64,000 nucleotides of DNA from Pseudomonadota bacterium (GTDB taxonomy: Bacteria > Myxococcota_A > Bradymonadia > Bradymonadales > GCA-2716585), in NCBI GenBank assembly GCA_005804885.1, contig SYOX01000333.1, positions 1 to 64,000 on the forward strand. The letters are read 5' to 3'. The translations under genes and the position numbers were made by a program. The notes under the pieces were generated by a model. It was not told the origin of the DNA. It searched no databases and saw only the letters and a list, made by a program, of their open reading frames with translations. Position 1 is the stretch's first letter, and each line of letters starts with the position of its first letter. Positions 35,686 to 45,752 of this stretch are shown here, piece after piece.

Positions 35686-38151
35686 TCAGTCGCAGACCTT
35701 TCGGAAGATGATCCCCTCAGGCTGGAAGAAGCTGGGCTCGTCAGGGGCAATGTTGCTTCCTGTAACCAAGAGGAACTTCTTGGTTTCCCCCGCTTGGGCC
35801 TGATCGAACCCGCGCTGGCCCTCGATGTCGTTCGGACCCCACACGTGGAAGTTCGCGGAGAGCACGCTCTGACCCTGGCGCCAGGTCAAAGGACCGTGTC
35901 TGACCCGGTAGAAGGCCCTGGCGCCGGTGCAGACGGGCTCCACATCCTCGTCGACGACCGTCACCCAGGCGCTAATGTCGGCGGAGGGGCCTTGGAGGGG
36001 CCCCCCCGCCTTGGAGAAGGCCACACTTGCGGTGTGTCCGTTGATCCCGGTGACCATACCCCTGTAGAGCGAGTGACACAGAGGCAGGTTATCGGAACAC
36101 TCACAGTCGGTCTGGGGCACGAAGTCCGAGGTCCACGTCTGAAGCGAGGTGGGCGAGACCAACTCGGTGCGACAGTTCTGGGGAGGGGCGACAGGCTGAC
36201 ACGTGGGATACCCCTCATAGCCCTCCGCACACTGATTACATGACGGGCCTTCATAGCCCCGATTACACTGACAGAGCCCCCCCTGACAGGATCCGTGCTG
36301 GTTGCAGTCCACTCCCATGCACGGATCCTCCTCGACCACGACGCACTCGTTGGCTGAGCAGGCAAGTTGTGGGTTGGAGCACTCGCACTGGCACCCCTCG
36401 ATGACTCCACAGTTATCTCCGGTGCAGACCTGCTGGCAATCCACCGGGTTATCGCATGGACGACAGTCCTGGGGGCAAGTCTCGCAGGTCTCCCCTTGAT
36501 CGCAAGACCCATCCCCGCATGTGGGCGAGCAGGCCCCGCAGTCCTCGGGGCAGGTCTCGCAGGTCTCCCCGGCCCCTTCATCACACTGTCCATCATCGCA
36601 CCGAGGGTAACACCGACCGCAATCCTCGTAGCACAGGAAGTCCCGTTGTCCCACTCTCGCCGAGACATCCAGAATCTCGGCAGAGTAGCGCAGGCCGTCC
36701 AGGAAGGGGATATCCAACTCCGCAACCCCGTCAATCTGGACACCCGCGAAGAACTCCACGGAAGCCGCCGAACAGGCGTCGGGATCACTGATTGGAATGG
36801 TCACTTCGGCAGATGTCCCCACATAGGGGCTCAACTTAATGCTCGGACCTGCCAGGCTTATATACTTCAGCGAGAGCGCCATCGGGAACTCGATCTTGAA
36901 TTCAACTTGGCCCGAAGCCTGGACATCCACACCTCCCATCCGCTCCCAATCCGGCAACAGTTGCGGGTCGCCGGAACGGGGGAACGTCGTCTCCCCGTTT
37001 TCGTGTCGGATACCGAGGGACCCTTCGAAGACAAAGAGCCTTTGATCGATCAGGCGGGACCTGATCGTCGCCGATGCGTTGGCCTTCAACTTCGCGTCGG
37101 CGGTGATGACGACGTCGATGTAGCCGATAGGGAGCGGGATCGGCGTCAGGTGCACTTTCAGGTGTCCGGGGAGCGTGCGCTCGAGCCGACCTTCCAACTC
37201 CATGACGACATCGACGTTCAGGTGCGTGTCCAGGTAAAGCTCTGGAACGAAGATGAACGTGAGGGGGGCTCCCCTTCGGATGTCGATATCTGGAGACACA
37301 GACCCTCGGAGCGTGACCCCGGCCTGTCCACGGACGGACCAGCGGCCCTCTGAGGCGCTCAAGTCAACCGAACTCTCCGCCTCAAGGGCATACTCCCTGC
37401 CATCCTTGTTGTCCCTCGCGAAGCAGTCAGCAGAGTTCATCCGCAGGGTCTGGAACACCTCGCTCAGCGACGCGTCCCGCGTCTGGACCACCCACGCCTC
37501 CCCGTCCGGGGTCACGGACTGGACGTAGCGCGCAAAGGGATTCGTGGTGGAGTCCCCCACCACCACGGAGCCAGGGCTGATGTCGTAGCGTCCCCAGATC
37601 CCAGCATCGAAGCGGAGGCTGCCCTCTACTACCATTACCGTCTCAGCGTCCCCCTCGGCGATGACCACCGCCTCGGGGGCGACCTCGTACCAGCACTCTT
37701 TCTGGGGGAGTTCGCCAGTGTCCTCCTGGACATCCTCGGTGGCGTTGGGGCCTGCGTCGGGAAGCTCGGGTCGTGCCTCCGGGACACAGAAACCAGCCTC
37801 GCAGATCGACCCCGGCTCGCACTGGTCGTAGAACTCGGTCCCGGTGCCGGCCTCGTTGCAGATCAGGACGAGGGTGCGCCCGTCGCACAGGCGCTCCTTG
37901 GGGGTGCAGATCCCCCCGACAGGCTCATCGACCTCATCAATGAGCCCGTCGCAGTCGTCGTCGATGCCGTTGGACACCTCCTGAGCGCCGGGGAAGACCC
38001 CAGCGTTGCGGTCATCGCAGTCTCCCTCGTCGAAGGCCACGCCATCGAGGTCGCTGTCCTTGAAGTCGGCGAGGTTGTTGCAAGCAGCGCACGACAGCGA
38101 CGCTGCGGCCAGCATGGCCAGCCAAGGACGTCTGTGCGAAGGGATCACCAT
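35686..38151 (-). CDS. Lipoprotein with MopE-like, Cys-rich and EGF-like modules
   Basis: 821 residues. The ATG at 38151 has AAGGAGG upstream and gives MVIPSHRRPWLAMLAAASLS with lipobox CAAC. Residues 32-73 hold a MopE/thrombospondin-3-like Asp-rich loop (DGVAFDEGDCDDRNAG, NGIDDDCDGLIDE). Middle 150-500: a beta-rich region without known domain. Then GDGSCDQGETCETCPQDC-type repeats, an EGF-like module (CNQHGSCQGGLCQCNRGYEG) and a C-terminal domain ending RKVCD. Likely surface exposed with calcium or other metal bound by the Asp loops; function unknown. Middle gene of a three-gene minus-strand group. Confidence 0.82.
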   Translation of the reverse strand: MVIPSHRRPWLAMLAAASLSCAACNNLADFKDSDLDGVAFDEGDCDDRNAGVFPGAQEVSNGIDDDCDGLIDEVDEPVGGICTPKERLCDGRTLVLICNEAGTGTEFYDQCEPGSICEAGFCVPEARPELPDAGPNATEDVQEDTGELPQKECWYEVAPEAVVIAEGDAETVMVVEGSLRFDAGIWGRYDISPGSVVVGDSTTNPFARYVQSVTPDGEAWVVQTRDASLSEVFQTLRMNSADCFARDNKDGREYALEAESSVDLSASEGRWSVRGQAGVTLRGSVSPDIDIRRGAPLTFIFVPELYLDTHLNVDVVMELEGRLERTLPGHLKVHLTPIPLPIGYIDVVITADAKLKANASATIRSRLIDQRLFVFEGSLGIRHENGETTFPRSGDPQLLPDWERMGGVDVQASGQVEFKIEFPMALSLKYISLAGPSIKLSPYVGTSAEVTIPISDPDACSAASVEFFAGVQIDGVAELDIPFLDGLRYSAEILDVSARVGQRDFLCYEDCGRCYPRCDDGQCDEGAGETCETCPEDCGACSPTCGDGSCDQGETCETCPQDCRPCDNPVDCQQVCTGDNCGVIEGCQCECSNPQLACSANECVVVEEDPCMGVDCNQHGSCQGGLCQCNRGYEGPSCNQCAEGYEGYPTCQPVAPPQNCRTELVSPTSLQTWTSDFVPQTDCECSDNLPLCHSLYRGMVTGINGHTASVAFSKAGGPLQGPSADISAWVTVVDEDVEPVCTGARAFYRVRHGPLTWRQGQSVLSANFHVWGPNDIEGQRGFDQAQAGETKKFLLVTGSNIAPDEPSFFQPEGIIFRKVCD

Positions 38152-38217
38152 GGTCTGGTCCTCCTTGTGAGGGTTGAACGAAATAATCGAGATAATCGTG
38201 AACACTGCTGCCATCGC

Positions 38218-40065
38218 TCAGAAACGCCGCCCCAGGCCCAGGTGGAAGGTCCAGACATCCCCCTCGACGACATCTCTCCAGGCGGTCGGCTCAATCATCG
38301 CCGTGCTACTCAGATCGAAGCGGGCCGGGAGTTTGAACGAGAGTCTGACCCCCGCCAGCCCCGAAAGGGCGTTGAGCGGTGCCAGGACCCCTACCCCCAG
38401 CAGAGCACCGAAACGCAGATGTCCCCCCTCCAAGCCCCAGCTGCCCTGGAGACGCAACCTGGACACCAGGTCATCGACCACTGAGTCGGTCAGCCTGTAG
38501 AAGCGGTCCCCCCCATAGAGTCCCAGCCCCAGCCCCACCGACACCACCTGCCCCACCCCCTCCTGGTCCCAGGGCAGCACCAGGGCCTCGACCTCGAAGG
38601 CCCCTCCCAGGTGATCGGCGTTGATGGCGTGGTGGATCCCGGCCTCGAAACGCAGGATCACCCCCTCTTCTTCGAACCGTTCCAAATGGGCCATGGCCAC
38701 GGCGCGACCGCGTGGCGGAGTCAGTGCCTCGAACCCTCCCAGTCCCAGGTGTCTGGCCGAGAAGTCCACGACCAGCGTGCTGGGCGTCGTGATGTAGCGG
38801 ATGAACTCGCCATACTCGGAGCCGGGCACCACCCTCAGCACATGCAGACCATGATGGAACCCGTCGACGGCGTGAAGCCCAGGGGCCTCCAGCACCACCT
38901 GGCGCTTCCCATCGATCTCCACCGTCATGTTGGGAAGATCAGTTCGCACGAGGATCGTAGCCGGGGCCGACTGCAGCTTGATGTGCTCCTCCAACACCTC
39001 CCCAGGCGCGATCTGCACATCGACGACCCGGCTGCTGTAGCCCTGGCGCGTGATCTGCAACCGCGCCAACGACCGCCCGTCGTGCGGCACGAACACCTTC
39101 TCGAAGGGCGTCACACCCACCAGGCGCTCATTGCACCGCACCTCGGCCCCGGTCGGCTCTGAGGTCATCGAGAGCGTGATGCCTAGCGGCACCAAGTGCG
39201 GCGTCCAGACATCCGGCGGGGCTCCATCCCCCAACTCGAACGTCCGCACCTCGGTCTTGTAGCCCTGCATCGAGAGCAACACCTCATGGCGCCCGTGCCC
39301 CAGGCTCTGGCGCAACGGCGTCGTCCCCACCAACTCCCCATCGACCCTGACCTCCGCTCCGGGGGGGTAGGAGTGGAGCAGCACATCCCCTGCGAGCGCC
39401 CTCTGGGCGCTGTCGTAGGTCCACTGGAACACGGGGATCGGATCGTCGATGCGCAGCAACAACCGCTCCACCACATCCGAGACGTGCTCGCGCAGCGACT
39501 GGGGCGTCTTGATCGAGGGAATCTCCTTGCCTTCCAGCAGTGAGGCCCCCGAAGCCAACTGCGGCCCATATATTTCGACTTGGAGCCAGAACCCCCTGAC
39601 GTGGCCCAGGTGCACCAGCCGAGGGCAGACGATGAAGTCCACCCCCAACCTCCCATCGAATCTCGTCCCTGCGTTTCGGTTAACACATAAGTCAATTATT
39701 CCTCGATAGAATCGCTCGTCTGGCGTGGCCTGGTTCGAAGGCTCGTCCTGCTGGTCCAGCCTCACCACCCGCTCCCTGAAGGTCGGCCCATCCAGCGCAT
39801 CGAACCGAAAGGAAGGCCGCGTCGGAACGAACGCATTCACTGCCTCGATGATGGCCTTGCCCAACTCCTCCTGGATCTCCCGCTCGGTGGTGGGCGAGCG
39901 TATCTGGCTGGCCTCGATGGATTCCACCGGAACCACCGCCACCGACACCCCTTGGACATCCTGTGCCATGGTCTCCGCGCCAACCAGCCACACCAAGGCC
40001 AGGGCCAGCAAACCCAATGGCCCCCCCGCCCTGCTGCATCTCCCTCTCTCCCACCACCGTCCCAT
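38218..40065 (-). CDS. PEGA-domain outer-envelope protein
   Basis: 615 residues. N-terminal signal-type hydrophobic segment (LGLLALALVWLVGAETMAQD). Residues 35-220: an N-terminal domain (SVAVVPVESIEA ... DFIVCPRLVHLGHV) resembling TolB-N-type amino-terminal folds. Then PEGA modules at about 240-280 (SYPPGAEVRVDGELVGTTPL), 305-345 (SEPTGAEVRCNERLVGVTPF) and a weaker third at about 385-425. The C-terminal 170 residues are beta-rich and end LGLGRRF, as in an outer-membrane barrel. Starts the group 40065-33502. Confidence 0.8.
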   Translation of the reverse strand: MGRWWERGRCSRAGGPLGLLALALVWLVGAETMAQDVQGVSVAVVPVESIEASQIRSPTTEREIQEELGKAIIEAVNAFVPTRPSFRFDALDGPTFRERVVRLDQQDEPSNQATPDERFYRGIIDLCVNRNAGTRFDGRLGVDFIVCPRLVHLGHVRGFWLQVEIYGPQLASGASLLEGKEIPSIKTPQSLREHVSDVVERLLLRIDDPIPVFQWTYDSAQRALAGDVLLHSYPPGAEVRVDGELVGTTPLRQSLGHGRHEVLLSMQGYKTEVRTFELGDGAPPDVWTPHLVPLGITLSMTSEPTGAEVRCNERLVGVTPFEKVFVPHDGRSLARLQITRQGYSSRVVDVQIAPGEVLEEHIKLQSAPATILVRTDLPNMTVEIDGKRQVVLEAPGLHAVDGFHHGLHVLRVVPGSEYGEFIRYITTPSTLVVDFSARHLGLGGFEALTPPRGRAVAMAHLERFEEEGVILRFEAGIHHAINADHLGGAFEVEALVLPWDQEGVGQVVSVGLGLGLYGGDRFYRLTDSVVDDLVSRLRLQGSWGLEGGHLRFGALLGVGVLAPLNALSGLAGVRLSFKLPARFDLSSTAMIEPTAWRDVVEGDVWTFHLGLGRRF

Positions 40066-40251
40066 GGCGCAAAGCCCCTTTGTTTAGGGTTTCGTTATGT
40101 GATTGAATTCATGGAAGAATTTTTCATGATTAGTAAATAATAGACTTATTGTCGTACCATCTTTCATCTTCTGAGCAGGCTTCCAAGTCCTTCAGCAAGG
40201 GGACAGTGGCATGAGGGAGCGTTCACGGTCAACACGGTTTTGAAATCATCA

Positions 40252-40269
40252 TTTACACGGTCTTGTAAA
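40252..40269. promoter_or_regulatory. Dyad operator candidate upstream of TIGR02147 regulator
   Basis: TTTACA-N6-TGTAAA, a perfect dyad in the AT-rich 290-bp divergent gap between 40065 and 40359. A further half-site (TTTACA) lies at 40327-40332. TIGR02147 proteins contain a winged-helix-like half and could be autoregulatory, which is inference only. Confidence 0.35.
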
Positions 40270-40358
40270 CGGGTTATCCATCCGTAGATGACCGTTGATA
40301 CGGCGTTGATGTGGCATGAGTTATCGTTTACAGTTTCAGGTGTAGTGAAGGGGTGGGG

Positions 40359-41252
40359 ATGAACACTAGATCAGGCCCAGACATCTTCGGCTTTACGGAT
40401 TACAGGGGCTTCTTGCTGGCGGTCTATGAGGCGCGCAAGGAGGCGGACCCGTCCTTCTCGTACGCTCGGTTCGCCACGAGGGCCGGCTACAAGACGCCTG
40501 CGGCCATGCACATGATCTGCACTGGGCGGGACGACAGGCACATCTCGGAGGCCGCGGCGCGGCGGCTGGCCGACTGGATGGAGCTGGGCGAGGAGGAGCG
40601 GCGCCACTTCAACGCCATGATCGGGCTGGCCAGGGCAAAGACCGACGGACAAAAACAGAAGATCATTGACAGGATGCAGGCATTTCGTAGATTCAGGGAC
40701 GCCGTCAAGGTCCAGGATTTACGGTTGTTGTATTTTTCACGGTGGTTCTATACCGTGATCCGCGAGATGGCCATGCATCCTGATTTTGTCAATGATTCCA
40801 AATGGATATCAAGGCACATCCGCTTCCGGGTGGATGTGGGTCAGGTTGAGGGTGCCGTGGAGCGGCTCGTCGAGCTTGGGGTGCTCAAGCGAGAGTCGGG
40901 GCGGCTGGTTGACGCGATGACCAGCGGGTTGCTGGCGGTGGGGCACAAGGCTTCGGGCGTGGCTGAGGCGTCCAAGCTGGTCTACAGGGGCTGGTACAAG
41001 GAGATGCTCCATCGGGCCGCCGAGGCGCTGGACATCGTGCCGGTGGAGGAGCGCCACAGCAACAGCCTGACGATCCGGATGTCGGCCGAGCAGTTTGAGG
41101 CGGTCAAGCCCCTGATCAACGGGCTGATCGAGGAAGTCAACGACATCATTGCCAGCGATTATGACAAGGGCAAGCCGAACAATGGCGAGGTGTACAGGCT
41201 CGACGTGTTGCTCTTCCCCTTGACGAAGATCCACGATAAGGAAGGCGCATGA
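40359..41252 (+). CDS. TIGR02147 / DUF4423 family regulator
   Basis: 297 residues from the ATG at 40359, preceded by AAGGGG. TIGR02147 hallmarks are present: DIFGFTDYRGFLLAVYEARK near the start, FSYARFATRAGYKTPAAMHM (a helix-turn-helix-like segment), LGEEERRHFNAMIGLARAKT, and the C-terminal SNSLTIRMSAEQFEAVKPLI. These are cytosolic, presumed DNA-binding proteins of Fibrobacter/myxobacterial/bdellovibrio-type bacteria, typically next to a surface or lipoprotein gene. The stop overlaps the next ATG (ATGA), coupling it to the beta-helix lipoprotein. Confidence 0.88.
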   Translation: MNTRSGPDIFGFTDYRGFLLAVYEARKEADPSFSYARFATRAGYKTPAAMHMICTGRDDRHISEAAARRLADWMELGEEERRHFNAMIGLARAKTDGQKQKIIDRMQAFRRFRDAVKVQDLRLLYFSRWFYTVIREMAMHPDFVNDSKWISRHIRFRVDVGQVEGAVERLVELGVLKRESGRLVDAMTSGLLAVGHKASGVAEASKLVYRGWYKEMLHRAAEALDIVPVEERHSNSLTIRMSAEQFEAVKPLINGLIEEVNDIIASDYDKGKPNNGEVYRLDVLLFPLTKIHDKEGA

Positions 41253-42898
41253 GCTTGATGAGGTTGGTCCTGGCCGTCGCGGCGTGCGCGGCGTCGTGTG
41301 CAGCGTGTGGCCAGCGCGGCGAAGATGAAGGGCCAGGGGGGACGCAGGGCGGGCCGCCGCCGCTGCACTGCCTGTGGGTCTATGGGGCGATCGACCCGAG
41401 CCCGCCGTGCGCGTCGTCGGATCGGGTCGAGGCGTCGGACTCGGAGGCGCTGGTCAGGGCGCTGGCGGCGGCGTGTGCGGGCGACGAGGTCGTCTTGACC
41501 GGGGAGCGCTACGAGGGGACCTTCGTGCTGCGCGCCGGGGTGACGCTCCGGGGGCAGGGGGCGACGCTGGTCGGGGAGCTGACCCGACGCCCGGCGCTGG
41601 CGACGATCTGTCTGGAGGGCGGTGTTGGCGGAGAGGAGCCCGTCGCGCCGACGGTGATCGAGGGCGTGACGGTGGTCAACGAGGGCGTGGGGGTGCTGGC
41701 CGCGGGCGGTCGCGTGGTGATGCGCGACGTCCAGGTCGAGGTCTCAAGGGGGGTGGGCGTCGTCGTTGACGGGGTCGAGAGCATGGAGATGGGCTCGGTC
41801 GTGATCCGCGGGCCCGTGAACCGGGAGAACCTCTTGGTGCTGGGTTCGACGCTCGATCCGCAGGAGACGGCCATCGCGGGCCTGTTGATGGCGCGCAGCG
41901 GGGCATCGCTGGGATCGGTCGAGGTCGAGGGCTTCGCGGGCTTCGGGGCGGTGTTCTTCGACAGCGCCGTGGACTGGCAGGGCGGGCAGGTGCGCGGAGT
42001 CGTGGGCACCTCGGTGCTGGTCGAGGGCAGCCAGGTCTCGCTGGGATCTGTGCAGATCTCGGAGGGCCTCAGAGGTGTTCAGGCCAACTTCTCCATTGTC
42101 TCCAGCGGGTTGCTTATCTCATCGGGCGCGCTGGTGCGCAGCGAGGATCTCTCGATCGAAGGCATGGACGGACTTGGGATCTTGCAGGACGGCGCCGTCA
42201 GCGCGCACGCGGGCTTGAGGATCAGCGGGACGACGGACCCTGGCGTGTGGGTTCAGAACGTGCTCACGGGTCCAGGCGGGGTCGAGATCCCAGGCCAGGT
42301 CGACGCCGCGACGCCCGCCCTGAGCCTCGCCGGGGCGACGATCACAGGTTCGCGCGGCGCGGGCCTCCTGGTGCAGAACGCCACGGGGGTCGCGCTGGTC
42401 GACGCGGTGATCGAGGGCACGCAGTTGAGGCTCCAGCCGAGCCAGACCTTCGACTTCATCGACGTCGGCGATGGCATCCAGCTCTCGGGCGTGTCCAGGG
42501 CCGTGGCCTTGAGGCGAGTGGCGCTCAGGGACAACGGCCGGGTGGGGCTGGTGGTGGACGGCTCGCCTGGAGACGAGGGGTCGGAGGCCCTGTTCGACTT
42601 TGAGGCCGTGACCATCAGCGGCGATCCAGAGAGCTCCTTCGGCCTGATCGCCCAGAACCTCGAGGCCTTCGATGCCGAGGGGATCTCGGTGGAGCCGGCG
42701 TTGTTGGCCGAGCGCGACGCGCAGGCGGCGCTCGACGGGGTGACGCTGGATCTGACGAGGCGGTTTTCGTCCTTCGCGGGGGTTGGTGCGGTGGCCGAGG
42801 GCGGCCTGGTCGGGAGCGCGGGGATCGTGGTCCAGGGCGGGCAGCTCAACACCGGGGTCGTCGTCGACGGCGAGGGGCAACTGGAGGTCGAGCGGTGA
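41249..42898 (+). CDS. Right-handed beta-helix lipoprotein
   Basis: 549 residues. MSLMRLVLAVAACAASCAAC is a lipoprotein signal; the next residues are GQRGEDEGPGGTQGG. From about 60 it is a parallel beta-helix of the DUF1565/pectate-lyase-like type: LVRALAAACAGDEVVLTGER, GVTLRGQGATL, and many short IEGVTVVNEG / LISSGALVRSED strand repeats up to the C-terminus. No catalytic residues are identifiable. Surface adhesin or carbohydrate-binding role is likely. Translationally coupled to the TIGR02147 regulator. Confidence 0.8.
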   Translation: MSLMRLVLAVAACAASCAACGQRGEDEGPGGTQGGPPPLHCLWVYGAIDPSPPCASSDRVEASDSEALVRALAAACAGDEVVLTGERYEGTFVLRAGVTLRGQGATLVGELTRRPALATICLEGGVGGEEPVAPTVIEGVTVVNEGVGVLAAGGRVVMRDVQVEVSRGVGVVVDGVESMEMGSVVIRGPVNRENLLVLGSTLDPQETAIAGLLMARSGASLGSVEVEGFAGFGAVFFDSAVDWQGGQVRGVVGTSVLVEGSQVSLGSVQISEGLRGVQANFSIVSSGLLISSGALVRSEDLSIEGMDGLGILQDGAVSAHAGLRISGTTDPGVWVQNVLTGPGGVEIPGQVDAATPALSLAGATITGSRGAGLLVQNATGVALVDAVIEGTQLRLQPSQTFDFIDVGDGIQLSGVSRAVALRRVALRDNGRVGLVVDGSPGDEGSEALFDFEAVTISGDPESSFGLIAQNLEAFDAEGISVEPALLAERDAQAALDGVTLDLTRRFSSFAGVGAVAEGGLVGSAGIVVQGGQLNTGVVVDGEGQLEVER

Positions 42899-42968
42899 GG
42901 CGTCCGGCCCTGCTCTGCCGCCCCATCACCGGGGCGCGTCAGCGAGGTCGGGCCTTTGAGGAGGGGAG

Positions 42969-45542
42969 ATGTCAGGAGCGCGCACGGCTGGTCGAGCGCC
43001 GAGGATGCGGTCGAGCTTATGGGTTCTGGGGCTCATGGTGGGGTGCGGCGAGGCGCCAGAGCCGCGAGCCCCGGCGTCGGAGTTCGGCGCGGACGGCTTC
43101 GTAGGTGGGGTCGATCCTGAGCCCGAGGCGGCAGACGGCTGCCCGCTCTTGTCCGAGGAGGATGGGTTCATCGCGGTGGAGGCGCCCAGGCCCGCGACGG
43201 CCGCCGAGTGCCCGAGCGGCCGTTGGCTCGATGGGCTGGTGTGCGCCCCCCAACGGCTCCGCTTCGAGGCATGGGCGTGCGCGCCGGGGTGGGATTCTGT
43301 CGCCTATCCAGTTGAAGTTGCTGAGGATTTGATTGAGGAGCCGAGGCACCTTGAGGCCTGCCGCGCGCCGGCCTTGCCGCAGTGTGAGCCGGGCACTCTG
43401 GCGCTGCCCGGCCGAGGCCAGTGTGTCCAGCAGGGGCCGCGCTGCCCTGAGGGAGAGGGCTGGCACGACGAGGCGGCGATCCGGGCGCTGGCGCCTGGCT
43501 TTGAGGGCCGGGTGCTCTATGCGGCGGCCAGCGCGGCACCGGGCGGTGAGGGGTCGAGGCGGTCGCCGTGGGCGCTGGCCGAGGCCGTGTCGGTGGCCGA
43601 GGCCGGGGACATCGTGGCGGTGGGCGTCGGCAGCCACGACGCGCTCATCTGGCTGGACAAGCCCGTGGCCCTCGTCGGCGCATGCGTGGCGGGGACCACG
43701 CTGAGGGCGGAGGCGCCGCAGGGCGAGGACGCCATCGTCAACATCCAGGGTGAGGCCGGGGTCCGGCTGACCGCCTTGACGCTTCAGGGTCCGCTGAGCG
43801 GCCTTCGGGTTCATTCCCCCGTGCAGCCAGTCTCCATCGTGGACGTCAGCGTTCGCGAGGTGTCCACAGTGGGGATACGGATCAACGGCGCGGGGGAGCT
43901 CGTGTCGATGGAGCGCGTCGACATCCAGCGTGTCGAGCCGGGTGGTGGGGCCGGCCACGGGCTGCTCGTGAGAGAAGGCGCGCTGGTCCAGGCGAGAGAC
44001 TGTCTCGTGGTCGGGACGGCGGGCGTGGGTGTTCTTGTGACGGGCCAGGGGTCGACGCTGGACTTGAGCGACAGCCTCGTCCGCACCGCCGCCGATTCAG
44101 GGCTCGTCGCACAATCCGGCGCCCGAGCGGCTGTGGCGCGTGTCCTCGTCGAGGACACCCTGGACATGGCCGTGTTCGTGTTCGGTGGTGGGTCGATTCT
44201 GGAGGCCGAGGATCTGGAAATCTCGGGCACCAGGCCCTCGAACGCCGACTCCTTCATGGGTTACGGGCTCATCGTCCAGGAGGGACACGCGCGGCTCAAG
44301 CGCGCCACGCTGCGCCACAACACCAACGGGATCTACGTTCAGGCTGCGGGCTCGGTGGTGGAGCTTGAGGACGTCTGGATTCTGGATACCGAGCGGCCCC
44401 TGCAGCCGCACTGGAAGCTCGGGTGGGGGATCAACGCCAACTCCTGGGCCAGCGTCCAACTCAAGCGCGTCGCGGTGAACAACAGTCAGTTCGTGGGGAT
44501 CCATGCGGCGGGCCTGAGCTCCTTTGACGCCGAGGACGTCCTCATCACCGAGACTGGAGGTCGAGGCCTTGAGTTCTCCTCGTCGTCCTCCCCCAACGTC
44601 AACCTGGACTCGCGCGGCCAAGTGCGCCGAGCGGTCATCTCTGGCGCTTTGGAGGTCGGCGTGATCGTGCTTGAGGAGGGCAGCGCGCTCGACATGCAGG
44701 ACGTCGTGATCGAGCGTACCGACCGCCGGAGGGTTCGTGAGGAGCGGGGCGCGGCGGGGATCGTGGTGGAGAGCGACGCGCAGCTCCAGGCGCGTCGGAT
44801 CTTGTTGAGGGACTTGAAGGACATTGGCGTCCGCGTCAACGCTGGCGGCGTCATGGAGGCTGAAGATCTGGCGTTGATCGGGGTGACGGGCCGACCCGCG
44901 CCTGAGTTCTTCAACTCGGGTGTGTTGGTGTTTGAGGTCGGCACGCTGTCCATATCACGGGGCCTTTTGAAAGACGCCGACACGTTCGGCGTGGTCGCGG
45001 CGGGCCCTGGAACGAGGCTCGACCTTCGGGACTTTCGCGTTCGAGACACTCACCCAGAATCCGGCGTGGGCGCCCTCGGTCGAGGGCTTCAAGCCCAGGA
45101 GCTCGCCCTGGTGAAGCTGGAGCGGGTGGAGGTCGTTGATAACTATGACACGGGGGTCTTTTCTTCGTTCGGGGCCATCCTGGAGGCCAGGGACCTCTTG
45201 GTTCATGGAACCATGAAGGCCAGGTGCCACACCGAACCCGAGGGGTGCGTCGGGAATGCGCCGCTCGGAGTCGGGCTCGCGGTCCTTGACGAGGGTCGCG
45301 CCCAGCTCGAGCGGTTCTTGCTGACCAACAACGCAGAGGTGGGTTTGTTCATCGCGGTCAATGGGGATGTTTCGGCGTCATGTGGAGCGATCATGGGTCA
45401 CGAAATCGGGGTGGTCCTTCAGGACGCCGAAGTGAACATCGAGGAGGCCCTGCAGCACACCTTCATCCTCGACAATGGCCAGAGCGTCTCCTTCGAAGAT
45501 CAACCCCTCCCCGACTCCCGCGTTCTTCTTCCATCTCCCTGA
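42969..45542 (+). CDS. Second beta-helix lipoprotein, larger
   Basis: 857 residues. The ATG at 42969 has GAGGAGGGG in front; the alternative at 43005 also gives a signal. Lipobox MVGC (Cys26). Residues 55-165: a Cys-containing lead-in (ECPSGRWLDGLVC, QRLRFEAWACAPGW). From about 175 to the end: beta-helix with DUF1565-like start (RVLYAAASAAPGGEGSRRSP, AGDIVAVGVGSHDALI) and short strand repeats (GVGVLVTGQGSTLDLSDSLV, GLIVQEGHARLKRATLRHN). Related in design to the gene upstream, 70 bp away, so both probably share the transcript from the regulator. Confidence 0.8.
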   Translation: MSGARTAGRAPRMRSSLWVLGLMVGCGEAPEPRAPASEFGADGFVGGVDPEPEAADGCPLLSEEDGFIAVEAPRPATAAECPSGRWLDGLVCAPQRLRFEAWACAPGWDSVAYPVEVAEDLIEEPRHLEACRAPALPQCEPGTLALPGRGQCVQQGPRCPEGEGWHDEAAIRALAPGFEGRVLYAAASAAPGGEGSRRSPWALAEAVSVAEAGDIVAVGVGSHDALIWLDKPVALVGACVAGTTLRAEAPQGEDAIVNIQGEAGVRLTALTLQGPLSGLRVHSPVQPVSIVDVSVREVSTVGIRINGAGELVSMERVDIQRVEPGGGAGHGLLVREGALVQARDCLVVGTAGVGVLVTGQGSTLDLSDSLVRTAADSGLVAQSGARAAVARVLVEDTLDMAVFVFGGGSILEAEDLEISGTRPSNADSFMGYGLIVQEGHARLKRATLRHNTNGIYVQAAGSVVELEDVWILDTERPLQPHWKLGWGINANSWASVQLKRVAVNNSQFVGIHAAGLSSFDAEDVLITETGGRGLEFSSSSSPNVNLDSRGQVRRAVISGALEVGVIVLEEGSALDMQDVVIERTDRRRVREERGAAGIVVESDAQLQARRILLRDLKDIGVRVNAGGVMEAEDLALIGVTGRPAPEFFNSGVLVFEVGTLSISRGLLKDADTFGVVAAGPGTRLDLRDFRVRDTHPESGVGALGRGLQAQELALVKLERVEVVDNYDTGVFSSFGAILEARDLLVHGTMKARCHTEPEGCVGNAPLGVGLAVLDEGRAQLERFLLTNNAEVGLFIAVNGDVSASCGAIMGHEIGVVLQDAEVNIEEALQHTFILDNGQSVSFEDQPLPDSRVLLPSP

Positions 45543-45752
45543 TCGCCCCTTCCTGTCTTCCCTATCCCGCTCATCATGCTGACTGGAGCGCCTTGGTGGG
45601 GGTTCATCTGGCCCTCGCTGATCTCCCCTCCAGAAAATTTGCCCGCCCTCCAGTTTTCGACGCAACACCTCCGCTCCCTCGCCCGAGAACCCTCCCGACA
45701 GCGCCGCTTCAGGCGCCTTGTGCCACGCGACACACAAGACGGGAGAGGAACC

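Noticed and set aside
41249-41360. GPGG after the lipobox of the beta-helix lipoprotein as a sixth tagged protein
   Set aside because: It reads EGPGGTQGG without K(A/T)D, so I do not count it as the same tag.
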